Source: Paenibacillus ehimensis NBRC 15659 (lineage in GTDB: Bacteria > Bacillota > Bacilli > Paenibacillales > NBRC-103111). From it: a stretch of DNA of 64,000 nucleotides. The stretch is from contig NZ_BILX01000005.1 in assembly GCF_004000785.1 (NCBI RefSeq), forward strand, positions 147,470-211,469, written 5' to 3'. The notes beneath the pieces were generated by a model. The model did not search any database. It saw nothing but the letters and a program-made list of their open reading frames with translations, and had not been told where the DNA came from. The position numbers and the translations under genes were made by a program. Below are positions 41,962 to 49,735 of the stretch, one piece after another (position 1 is the first letter of the stretch; every line of letters starts with the position of its first letter).

Positions 41962-44900
41962 TTATCCATCAATGAATCCCGCTTTCAGCAGCATCCGGTA
42001 AATGAGCACGGCCGTCTCGGCACGAGTTAATGGCTTCTGCGGCCGCAGCTCCTCTCCATACCCATTCACCAATCCCGTGTGAATGGCGGTCCGCATCGCC
42101 TCGTTCGCCCAGCCGCCAATCTGACCGCGGTCGGCATAAACGGTCAGATCCGCTTGCGCCCCGACATAGCCTGCTGCCGGGTCGGCATCGGCCAGCCGCA
42201 GCGCCCGAACGATCGTCACGATCGCTTCTTGCCGCGATACCTTCCGGTCGGGGCCGAATGCGCCGTCCTCGAAGCCATCCATGATACCGTATGCCTTCAC
42301 GGCCGCTGCGACCCCGCTGTACCAGCTCGTTTCGCTTACGTCCCGGAAGCCTGCTCGATCTCCTGCTTCCGGCAGGCCCATCGCTCTTGCAAGCAAAGCG
42401 GCGAGCTCGGCCCGGGTAATATCCGCTTCGGGAGCGAATCGGCTATCATCTGCGCCATCGACGATCATTCGGCTGTTCATGCTGCCTATTTCGGCAGCCG
42501 CCCAGTGCCCCTGAATATCCGTTAATTTGGACGTTTTGACTACCGGTACATAAACGCTGTTCGTGAGACTATGGATGACGGCGGCCTGTTGCCCGTCTAC
42601 TTTGGTAAATTTCGTCGGCACCGGACGCGCACCGAGCTTCCCGTCCCAAACGACGACCGTTGAAGCCTTGCCGGCAAAGTCCTTAGGCAAGTAAAGAACC
42701 CTTTCCACATAACGGCTGAAACCGGAAATCTCGCGTTTCTCGCCATGACGCACTACTTGAACGGTAAAATGAACCGGGTCAGCGGCCAACTGGAAACCGC
42801 CCTTAGTCGCGGCCTCTTGAAGTCCCGGTATCGCTTTGCCCTTGCCAAGCTCAATCGTCAGCCGAGCTTCCGCATCGATCGTCCAATCGGACTCCTGACG
42901 CGTTAATTCATCCACAGGCATGCGATATTGGCCCTGCCTGGTTTTCAAAGCAAGAGTATCCGCCTTCCCGGCGAGGAGTTTGACAGCCTTGCCCGGAAGC
43001 CGCAGCGTTACTTTGCCCGCCTCATCCTCAATGGAAATCGCCAGATTTATGCTCGTCGCAGCGGATAGCGAATCAAGTACCTTCTTCAGCGTATCCGCAT
43101 CCAATAGTACTTCGACAGACCTCGTTCCGTTGGCATCGACTTCGAATGAGGCAATCCCCGACACCTTTTGACCGTTGATCCAAATCGGCAGCGTATGGTG
43201 TGGCGCTGGCGGGCTCGGTGAGCCTGCGGTACTCGAAGTATCCGTCGAGCCGGACCCCGAATCGGAATCCGAACCGGATTCAGAGCTTGCAGCCGAACGA
43301 ATGACGTTGAGCAGATACGTTTGAACCGTACCGTCCTGCGCCTTGACCTTGGCCTCAAACGTATTTTTCCCGGTCTCAAGGGAATATTCGCGGGTCTCGC
43401 TCGCGGTTACCTGCAATCCGTTCACATAAACGTCGGAATAGACGTCCGAGGGGATCAGCTTCATTTTCAAACCATACACCGCATGACTTACATCTATCGT
43501 ATAGGTTGTGATCCCCGGGTTAAAATCGAATTTCACAGCTTCTCCCAAGCCGGTAAGCTGCCAGCCGGTCAAATTCGCATTGCCGCTCAGAGGAACGATG
43601 TTCTTCACCTCGATCAGGCTGACGTTCGCATTGCCGGCTGTGTCTGCCACATAGACCGAATAAATCCCGTTTTCTTGTACCGTAAAACGCTGGTCCGTAA
43701 TTTCCGTGCCCTGCTTGTCAAAATACGAGACTGGATGATTTCCCGCTGCCCACTTGATCGAGGATACACGATTAAACTCGCCGTATACCGATGCCGATAC
43801 GGTAACCGTCACGCTCCCGAAGGTTGGAGCCATAGGCTCCGCTTGCAGCCTGATATTCGGCGGCTGGTCGTACGTGAACGTAATGCTAACGGTCTGGTCC
43901 AGCGCTAGACCGCTTGTTTCTTCCTTGGCGACATAAGTCACGTTCTCTGCCGCCGTATTGCTCACCGCGAAAGTAGCCACCCCCTCCGGACCGGTCCATC
44001 CGTACACCTGATGGATCACCGATTGTCCGCCTTTCGCTTGAAGCGTCACCCGTTTTCCCGCGAGCGGATGATCGTAATCGTCCTTGAGCTTTACGAAGAT
44101 GGAAGATCTGCTGTGACCATCCGCTCGGACGACGAGATCGCTTGCAGTAACGGTAGAACGGGATGCGCTCACCTGACCGGGAACAAACTTCACGCTGGCG
44201 GTTTGGGCAATCGCAGCGCCACCGACCTTCGCGCTTATCGTTGCGGTGCCCGCCGTCGTCGGAGCCGTCAGCGTCGCCGTATAGGTGCCATTTCGATGAT
44301 CCGTTACAGCGCTAACCGTGCCTAACGTCGAGGCGATGGCAACCGCCGCTCCTCCCGTCATCAAAGCGTTGCCATGCGCGTCCTTGAGTCTAACGGTAAC
44401 CGTCGTCTGACTTGTTCCGTCGGCAGTTAAGGAAGCGTCGCCCGCTTCCACCGTGCTCGTCGCTGTCGACGGTGCTCCCGGCACGAACTGCACGCTCGCC
44501 GTTGAGACGATCGGACTGCCCCCGACCGTTGCGCTTACCGTTGCAGTGCCCACCGTCGTCGGAGCGGTCAGCGTCGCTGTATACGTGCCGTTTTGCTGAT
44601 CCGTTACAGTGCCGACCGTGCCCATCGTCGAGGCGATTACAACCACCGCTCCTCCGCTTGTCAAGGCATTACCGTGCGTGTCTTTCAGCTTGACGGTAAC
44701 CGTCGTCTGACTCGTCCCGTCCGTAGTCAAAGACCCGCTTCCCGCTTCCACCGTGCTCGTCGCTATCGACGGCGCTCCCGGCACGAACTGCACGCTCGCC
44801 GTTGAGACGATCGGACTGCCCCCGACCGTTGCGCTTACCGTTGCAGTGCCCATCGTCGTCGGGGCCGTTAGCGTCGCTGTATACGTGCCATTTTGCTGGT

Positions 44901-45453
44901 CCGTTACAGCGCTAACCGTGCCTAACGTCGAGGTGATCGCTACCGCCGCTCCTCCGCTCGTCAAGGCATTACCGTGCGTGTCTTTCAGCTTGACGGTAAC
45001 CGTCGTCTGACTCGTCCCGTCCGCGGTCAGGGAATCGTCGCCTGCTTCCACCGTGCTCGTCGCTGCCGACGGTGCTCCGAACACGAACTGGACGCTCGCC
45101 TTCGACGCTATCGCAGCGCCGCCGACCGTTGCGCTTACCGTTGCAGTGCCCACCGTCGTCGGAGCCGTTAGCGTCGCTGTATACGTGCCATTTTGCTGAT
45201 CCGTTACGGCGCTCACCGTGCCTATCGTCGAGGTGATCACAACCGCCGATCCTCCCGTCATCAAAGCGTTGCCATGCGCGTCCTTGAGTCTAACGGTGAT
45301 CGTCGTCTGACTCGTCCCGTCCGCAGTCAAGGACCCGCTTCCCGCTTCCACCGTACTCGTTGCTGTCGACGGCGCTCCCGGCACGAACTGCACGCTCGCC
45401 GTTGAGACGATCGGACTGCCCCCGACCGTTGCGCTTACCGTTGCAGTGCCCAC
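41962..45453 (-). CDS. Ig-repeat/SLH surface protein, C-terminal part after a frameshift
   Basis: This 1163-residue frame continues the surface protein begun at 46202. Order: four nearly identical Ig-like (invasin/BIg type) repeats of about 100 residues, each with ADGTSQTTVTVKLKD and NGTYTATLTAPTT; one diverged Ig repeat; a Bap/Ig-like region; a cadherin-like beta-sandwich (LTGWQLTGLGE onward); a Ser/Gly/Asp linker; a domain of about 230 residues; and three SLH modules in the last 180 residues (DIQGHWAAAEI, FRDVSETSWY, NEAMRTAIHTGLVNGYG), which anchor proteins to secondary cell-wall polymer. It has no start of its own. A single missing C near 45477 separates it from the signal-peptide part. 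Confidence 0.85.
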   Translation of the reverse strand: MGTATVSATVGGSPIVSTASVQFVPGAPSTATSTVEAGSGSLTADGTSQTTITVRLKDAHGNALMTGGSAVVITSTIGTVSAVTDQQNGTYTATLTAPTTVGTATVSATVGGAAIASKASVQFVFGAPSAATSTVEAGDDSLTADGTSQTTVTVKLKDTHGNALTSGGAAVAITSTLGTVSAVTDQQNGTYTATLTAPTTMGTATVSATVGGSPIVSTASVQFVPGAPSIATSTVEAGSGSLTTDGTSQTTVTVKLKDTHGNALTSGGAVVVIASTMGTVGTVTDQQNGTYTATLTAPTTVGTATVSATVGGSPIVSTASVQFVPGAPSTATSTVEAGDASLTADGTSQTTVTVRLKDAHGNALMTGGAAVAIASTLGTVSAVTDHRNGTYTATLTAPTTAGTATISAKVGGAAIAQTASVKFVPGQVSASRSTVTASDLVVRADGHSRSSIFVKLKDDYDHPLAGKRVTLQAKGGQSVIHQVYGWTGPEGVATFAVSNTAAENVTYVAKEETSGLALDQTVSITFTYDQPPNIRLQAEPMAPTFGSVTVTVSASVYGEFNRVSSIKWAAGNHPVSYFDKQGTEITDQRFTVQENGIYSVYVADTAGNANVSLIEVKNIVPLSGNANLTGWQLTGLGEAVKFDFNPGITTYTIDVSHAVYGLKMKLIPSDVYSDVYVNGLQVTASETREYSLETGKNTFEAKVKAQDGTVQTYLLNVIRSAASSESGSDSDSGSGSTDTSSTAGSPSPPAPHHTLPIWINGQKVSGIASFEVDANGTRSVEVLLDADTLKKVLDSLSAATSINLAISIEDEAGKVTLRLPGKAVKLLAGKADTLALKTRQGQYRMPVDELTRQESDWTIDAEARLTIELGKGKAIPGLQEAATKGGFQLAADPVHFTVQVVRHGEKREISGFSRYVERVLYLPKDFAGKASTVVVWDGKLGARPVPTKFTKVDGQQAAVIHSLTNSVYVPVVKTSKLTDIQGHWAAAEIGSMNSRMIVDGADDSRFAPEADITRAELAALLARAMGLPEAGDRAGFRDVSETSWYSGVAAAVKAYGIMDGFEDGAFGPDRKVSRQEAIVTIVRALRLADADPAAGYVGAQADLTVYADRGQIGGWANEAMRTAIHTGLVNGYGEELRPQKPLTRAETAVLIYRMLLKAGFIDG

Positions 45454-45665
45454 CGTCGTCGGAGCGGTCAGCGTCGCGTATAGGTCCCGTCTTGGTTATC
45501 GGTTACAGCGCTAATCACGCCTAACGTCGAGGTGATCGCAACCGCTACCCCCCCGGTCGCCACAGCATTGCCCTGCGCGTCCTTCAACTTCACGGTAACC
45601 GTCGTCTGACTTGTACCATCGGCTGCCAGAGTGGGCTGGGCGCTGGTAACCTCGCTCTCTCCCGG
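44185..45665 (-). repeat. tandem array of five 300-bp Ig-domain repeats
   Basis: Five tandem copies of about 300 bp coding for Ig-like domains. Copies two to five are nearly identical at the DNA level (for example GAGACGATCGGACTGCC recurs at 300-bp intervals), which favours copy-number change by recombination. The frameshift lies at the junction of copies one and two. Confidence 0.85.
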
Positions 45666-46202
45666 GGATATCGAATAGTCTGCAATCATGTAGGTCCTGA
45701 AGGAAAAGTCATATCCTGGTATTATCGTGCCGCCTCGTTTATAGGAATCGCCGGTGGTGCCGTACCATCCAAAACCCGCATTGCTTCCCCCATTTTCCGT
45801 AGAGGCAACCATTCGATACATCGTATCTTTTTTCAAGTAAGGCGATGCTCCGGAGAAATCGAACGTTACCCAGCCTGGGTTGTACGACGTCAGCTCTGCT
45901 GCAGCAAGCGGCGTCCCAAGATCGCCTTCTTTATAGATACTCAACCGCAGTGCCCCGGTTCCGGCGTAATATTGGAATACATTGACTTCAATTTTATTGA
46001 GATTACCGGTAATGGCAGGAGTAAATGTCTGATATCTGGGATAATCACGGTTAGCAAAAACATTTCCGTTATGATTGGTCTGCATTTGATCCAACACAGG
46101 CGACTCCGCGCCAAGCACATCCCCGCCGGGACTCAATCCCAAAGTAAGCACAAAGACAAGAATCATCGCAATCCATCGCTTATTCCGCTTCATGACTTCC
46201 AT
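45468..46202 (-). CDS. Ig-repeat/SLH surface protein, N-terminal part before a frameshift
   Basis: A 244-residue frame with a signal peptide (basic MEVMKRNKRW, hydrophobic IAMILVFVLTLGLSP, cleavage probably after VLG-A), a beta-rich domain of about 150 residues (YPRYQTFTPAI to FSFRTYMIADY) and the first Ig-like repeat. It ends prematurely after DNQDGTYT: all other repeats read GCGTCGCCGTATA on the plus strand here, while this copy reads GCGTCGCGTATA, lacking one C (45477). Restoring it would give one protein of about 1410 residues. GGAGG lies 6 nt before ATG 46202. The gene is thus either inactive, variable, or carries a read error. Confidence 0.85.
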   Translation of the reverse strand: MEVMKRNKRWIAMILVFVLTLGLSPGGDVLGAESPVLDQMQTNHNGNVFANRDYPRYQTFTPAITGNLNKIEVNVFQYYAGTGALRLSIYKEGDLGTPLAAAELTSYNPGWVTFDFSGASPYLKKDTMYRMVASTENGGSNAGFGWYGTTGDSYKRGGTIIPGYDFSFRTYMIADYSISPGESEVTSAQPTLAADGTSQTTVTVKLKDAQGNAVATGGVAVAITSTLGVISAVTDNQDGTYTRR

Positions 46203-46258
46203 AATATACCTCCGTCTTACTCTCGATGCTATAGTTTTTTTTCAAATGTTCCATAGCT

Positions 46259-46429
46259 TTAACTCATAAAGTAGGTGCATCCTCCAACAATCAGCGCCGC
46301 TGCGAAAAAAATACCGAAGAACCATTTGGTGAATTTTAAGCTTACACTCCCGCCGTCCCACCAAACGCTAAAGAAGATCACACACCCCAAAACTATAATG
46401 CTAATAAAAGCAATAAGGGCATTTCCCAT
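46259..46429 (-). CDS. small two-helix membrane protein
   Basis: A 56-residue protein: MGNALIAFISIIVLGCVIFF forms helix one, a short charged loop (WWDGGS) follows, then FFGIFFAAALIVGGC helix two. GGGTGA lies 6 nt before ATG 46429. The family is not recognised. It lies between the PAP2 gene and the surface protein on the same strand. Confidence 0.6.
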   Translation of the reverse strand: MGNALIAFISIIVLGCVIFFSVWWDGGSVSLKFTKWFFGIFFAAALIVGGCTYFMS

Positions 46430-46510
46430 TTTTATTCACCCGGATCTCTCCCCATTTTTCTGCCATAAATCATAAGCGGTGTTAATTAAATAGGCAGCGC
46501 GATTTTGTCG

Positions 46511-47167
46511 CTACATGGATAATCTCACATTTTTATCACGCGAATCAGAGAGATGTTTAAACACTGCGATAGACAGCCACAGCCAAGCGGCGCCGGCCAG
46601 CATACCGCCGATGACGTCGCTCGGGTAATGTACGCCCAAATAAATTCGGCTCAGACCAACGCAAACCATCATGAAGATCGCCGCTGCCGTGAGCGCGATT
46701 TTCCCTGCGCGGCTTAATCGAGGGATCCATAGCAGATAAACGATCACGCCATACAAAGCCACGGCAGTAACCGACGACGAGCTCGGAAAAGAAAACCCGT
46801 CCTCCTCCATGAGCCGATGAACGCTTGGTCTCTCGCGACCGAATAACGATTTCAAAACATTTCCGATTAACGCAGAACCGCCAATCGCCGCAAGAAATAA
46901 AAAAAGCCCCTTCCGCCGGCCCACAAAAACATACAGCACCACGATCATCCCAAGCGAAAGCACAATAACCGGCATGGTGGACCCCACCCAACTAAACCCT
47001 TTCATAACCCGAGTCCATCCCTCAGACTCCCAGCTCTGGACAAAGGACGAGAAGCCTTGATCAAAAGCGGAAAGCCGATCTCCCTTAACCGCCAGCGCAA
47101 TCAACCCGAACCCACAGGCCGCAAGCAGGCTCAATATATACATATATGGAACATTTGACCTATTCAA
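46511..47167 (-). CDS. PAP2 family phosphatase with an altered active site
   Basis: A 218-residue membrane protein with five or six helices. PAP2 enzymes dephosphorylate lipid phosphates such as undecaprenyl pyrophosphate or phosphatidylglycerol phosphate on the outer face of the membrane. Motif C1 is KSLFGRERP and C3 is SRIYLGVHYPSD, both intact. Motif C2, normally PSGH, reads FPSSSSV: the histidine that acts as general acid is replaced by Ser. The start is TTG 47167, with GGAGGGG 10 nt upstream. Activity is therefore doubtful or unusual. Confidence 0.87.
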   Translation of the reverse strand: MNRSNVPYMYILSLLAACGFGLIALAVKGDRLSAFDQGFSSFVQSWESEGWTRVMKGFSWVGSTMPVIVLSLGMIVVLYVFVGRRKGLFLFLAAIGGSALIGNVLKSLFGRERPSVHRLMEEDGFSFPSSSSVTAVALYGVIVYLLWIPRLSRAGKIALTAAAIFMMVCVGLSRIYLGVHYPSDVIGGMLAGAAWLWLSIAVFKHLSDSRDKNVRLSM

Positions 47168-47306
47168 GCTCTGGCGACCCCTCCATCGAAAAATCCTTCA
47201 AACATCGCATACCGCACTTCATAAGCTTAACAATAAAGCGGACACCGCCATGCTTCCATACCTAAAAAGGGGTATTTATTTTTTTCCACTGCAGACGGCG
47301 CCATGT

Positions 47307-47354
47307 AAAAAGCGGCAGTCAAAGACTCGAAAGGAAAGTCTTTAACCTGCCGCT
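47307..47354 (-). terminator. terminator after the DinB gene
   Basis: On the minus strand AGCGGCAG/CTGCCGCT plus AAAGACTTT/AAAGTCTTT-like inner stem, followed by TTTTAC. Confidence 0.75.
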
Positions 47355-47377
47355 GTAGCCGATCATTCCTGCTGTCG

Positions 47378-47902
47378 TTATTTGTTTAATATGCCTAAAT
47401 ATTGTATCCATGGCCCCACGTCGGCCCGGTATCTCTCCGCCATGACCCGAACGATCTGAGCCATGTGCGTTAAATCATGAACAACCCATGTGGACAGCAA
47501 TTCCCTCAGCTTCACTGCACCAAATGCAGGATGCAAACCCGTCAATTCGAGATGCGCTTCAGGGTCAATAAGCTCCTTAAGCTTGGCTATATTCGTGGCT
47601 CTTATCGTTTTGAATTCATGCAGCTTTTGCTCAAGCGATTTTTCCGCTTTTTCATTCAAGTGGGTATAACGGTCAAATGGAGGAAACGGTTTGCTTTCGC
47701 CTTCCTGAAGAATAAACTCCAGCCTCGGGACCCAGTTCGTTTTCTCTCCCTCCATCAGGTGCTCAATCACTTCCGTGACATTCCACGTACCTTCGCCTTC
47801 ATTGCACTGCAGCCATCCGTCCGATAAACCGGATAACATATACTCCAACGTTTGCGGCGTGCGCTCCAGAACCTCAATTGCTTCTTTCAAATTAAAATTC
47901 AT
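47378..47902 (-). CDS. DinB family protein
   Basis: A 174-residue four-helix-bundle protein of the DinB/YfiT type. Its likely metal-binding histidines lie in VIEHLMEGE and in [10 protein letters not shown]. Members in Firmicutes include thiol (bacillithiol) transferases and uncharacterised metalloproteins. It stands alone between terminators; the substrate is unknown. Confidence 0.9.
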   Translation of the reverse strand: MNFNLKEAIEVLERTPQTLEYMLSGLSDGWLQCNEGEGTWNVTEVIEHLMEGEKTNWVPRLEFILQEGESKPFPPFDRYTHLNEKAEKSLEQKLHEFKTIRATNIAKLKELIDPEAHLELTGLHPAFGAVKLRELLSTWVVHDLTHMAQIVRVMAERYRADVGPWIQYLGILNK

Positions 47903-47945
47903 ACAACGGCTCCTTTCTTCCCCGCTAGTTCAAGAATATTTAACA

Positions 47946-47979
47946 AAAATCCCACGTTAAAGCACGGCTTTTACGTGGG
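47946..47979 (-). terminator. terminator after the RidA-like gene
   Basis: On the minus strand CCCACGT/ACGTGGG close a 15-nt loop, followed by ATTTTTGT. Confidence 0.8.
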
Positions 47980-48000
47980 GGGGTCGATGAGAGAGTTGAT

Positions 48001-48399
48001 TTAGATTTTAGCTGCCCATAGTTCAATTTCGATTTTGATTTCCGGCAGCCCTAATTCGGAGATATAGCCAATCGTCATTGCTGGATAATGACCGCCGAAC
48101 AACTCATCCCATTTGGCATAAAGATAATCCCAGTCAATTTTTTGGGTAGCCCATATGTTAATCTTAATAATATTTTCTGCCGTTAATTCCTCAGCATGTA
48201 AAATGGTTTTAATGTTGTCGAACGTATTCTTGATTTGTTCGTTCATATCATCCGGAAGGTTGCCATTTCGACCTACGCCGATTTGACCGGAAGTAACATA
48301 AAGCTCGGCGTTTCTCGGGATTTTTGTAATGTGGGTGTAGTTCCCTACCGGATCGGGCATCCCTGCCGGATTTTTTCTAATGATCTTTTTTTGTTCCAT
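48001..48399 (-). CDS. RidA/YjgF/YER057c-like family protein lacking the catalytic Arg
   Basis: A 132-residue protein of the Rid fold, which forms trimers with ligand pockets between subunits. True RidA proteins hydrolyse reactive enamines with an Arg in the ARSTxG segment; the matching place here reads PAMTIG, so Met replaces Arg and deaminase activity is unlikely. It may belong to one of the Rid subgroups without that residue. GAGG lies 9 nt before the ATG. A strong promoter (48594-48622) and a 21-codon reading frame lie upstream. Confidence 0.87.
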   Translation of the reverse strand: MEQKKIIRKNPAGMPDPVGNYTHITKIPRNAELYVTSGQIGVGRNGNLPDDMNEQIKNTFDNIKTILHAEELTAENIIKINIWATQKIDWDYLYAKWDELFGGHYPAMTIGYISELGLPEIKIEIELWAAKI

Positions 48400-48477
48400 T
48401 TAAATCTACCTCGCATTCTGTAATTTCTACCATTTTTAACCATCACTTTTAGGCACACTTCACCCGTAAAATGAATT

Positions 48478-48543
48478 CTAGAAAAAAACGGCAGTAGAGT
48501 ATCCGTATCCACAAGAGATAAACTTTAAAGTTTTTTTCTTCAT
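48478..48543 (-). CDS. 21-codon leader or remnant reading frame
   Basis: ATG 48543, with AAAGGAG 10 nt upstream, opens MKKKTLKFISCGYGYSTAVFF and then a TAG. The N-terminus looks like the start of a secreted protein or lipoprotein that stops early. It sits between a near-consensus promoter and the RidA-like gene, so it could be a leader peptide or a decayed gene start. Confidence 0.35.
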   Translation of the reverse strand: MKKKTLKFISCGYGYSTAVFF

Positions 48544-48593
48544 GGAACGAGAACTCCTTTCTTTTAAAATGCGAAGTGAATAACTTGATTAGA

Positions 48594-48622
48594 ATATAAT
48601 CCAAAATCATTGATTGTGTCAA
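48594..48622 (-). promoter_or_regulatory. near-consensus sigma-A promoter
   Basis: On the minus strand TTGACA, a 17-nt spacer and TTATAT, reading toward the 21-codon frame and the RidA-like gene. The rest of the 358-bp gap between the RidA-like gene and the sortase holds nothing else that I can support. Confidence 0.8.
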
Positions 48623-48757
48623 TTTTAACCATTGGGTTTTCCATTTTGTAAAAGTACTACAAAGAGCCGACCGGCTCCCTATCGGAATTCGGACGGCTTC
48701 AACAATCATGTTCGTTACAACCGGCGCAAAATGCAGCATTGGTCGAACTCAGAAAAT

Positions 48758-49408
48758 TTAGATGGACTCATCGCTTTTAACCGGATAAGCGTATAGTATA
48801 TAACGTTCCGGTGCGTCTCCTACAAAGCGGAACGGGTAGCAGGTCGTAACGACCAACGCCTCTGTCCCCATGGAACGAATAACCGTGGTATCGTCTTTAT
48901 CTACGATATCTGTTTTGGTAATTTCATACTCAAATGTACCGTATGGCAGTTTGACGATAAAACGGTCCCTTATCGCCAGCTTATCGAAATTTCTAAAAAC
49001 GGTATCCCGATGCCCGGACAGAACGATTTGCTCGCCATCCGAAGGAAATACGCTTGTGCTGTAATGGCCGACGCCTTTTTTAAGCATCTCCTCATCCGTA
49101 CCTTCAATGATAGGAAGCTCGGCTTCCAGCTTCGGGATTTGCAGCACTCCGATAACATCGTTCGGTTTAGGATTGAACGTTTTTCTGTCGATCAGAGGCT
49201 CTGGGGTGGGCACGGTTTCGGCCACGGTTTCCAGCGGTTTATACGGTTCCTCTTTGGAAAGCTCTCCTTTGTACGACGAATGAATTAAAACGTTCGCTTC
49301 TGCCATCGCCTTTTTCATGCTCGTTCGATGCTCCGCATATTGCATAACGGCCAAAGAAAGGAAGATCGCGCCGGATATCGCGAGTATAGCTCCAAGTATC
49401 TTTCGCAT
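48758..49408 (-). CDS. class D sortase
   Basis: A 216-residue membrane-anchored transpeptidase: N-terminal helix (ILGAILAISGAIFLSLAV), then the sortase beta-barrel. Catalytic residues are His in LSGHRDTVF, Cys in VVTTCYPF and Arg in PERYIL. Class D sortases attach LPxTA/LPxTG-type proteins to the cell wall, often during sporulation or in Bacillales envelopes. No substrate with a sorting signal is seen in this window; the large surface protein uses SLH modules instead. ATG 49408 has GGGAAGGG just upstream and matches the usual sortase N-terminus. Confidence 0.92.
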   Translation of the reverse strand: MRKILGAILAISGAIFLSLAVMQYAEHRTSMKKAMAEANVLIHSSYKGELSKEEPYKPLETVAETVPTPEPLIDRKTFNPKPNDVIGVLQIPKLEAELPIIEGTDEEMLKKGVGHYSTSVFPSDGEQIVLSGHRDTVFRNFDKLAIRDRFIVKLPYGTFEYEITKTDIVDKDDTTVIRSMGTEALVVTTCYPFRFVGDAPERYILYAYPVKSDESI

Positions 49409-49641
49409 GTTTTCCCTTCCCGTTTCCACAGTCTGGTTGCGTCCATCATACCCGCATTTAGAGGAGAAAAGCAACCACGTTCCTCCGAAGAGAATGTGAT
49501 TGCTTTTCCGTCAGGGGACGACAAGGGGCATTATGCCGCTGGTCAGGTTGTCGGACAGATTGGTGACATCAGCTTGATTGATTGTATTGAGCTTTCTGAT
49601 CCTTCCGATACAGCTATTAAGTGTTTTCGATATGTATCACG

Positions 49642-49687
49642 CCAAAAAAGAAAGAAAGTCCCGATGAAATATTCATCGGGACTTTCT
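49642..49687 (-). terminator. glmS terminator
   Basis: On the minus strand a 15-bp perfect stem (AGAAAGTCCCGATGA and complement) with a 5-nt loop, followed by TTCTTTTTT. Confidence 0.92.
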
Positions 49688-49735
49688 GAGCGGTTCATAA
49701 CTTTTTTACTGGTTCACAACTTTTTAATCACCAAA

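Noticed and set aside
44185..45665. CRISPR-like array
   Set aside because: The 300-bp repeats are in frame and encode Ig-like domains; there are no short palindromic repeats with spacers.
48449..48739. 96-codon frame upstream of the RidA-like gene
   Set aside because: No ribosome site; it runs through the strong promoter at 48594-48622 and the composition is not protein-like.
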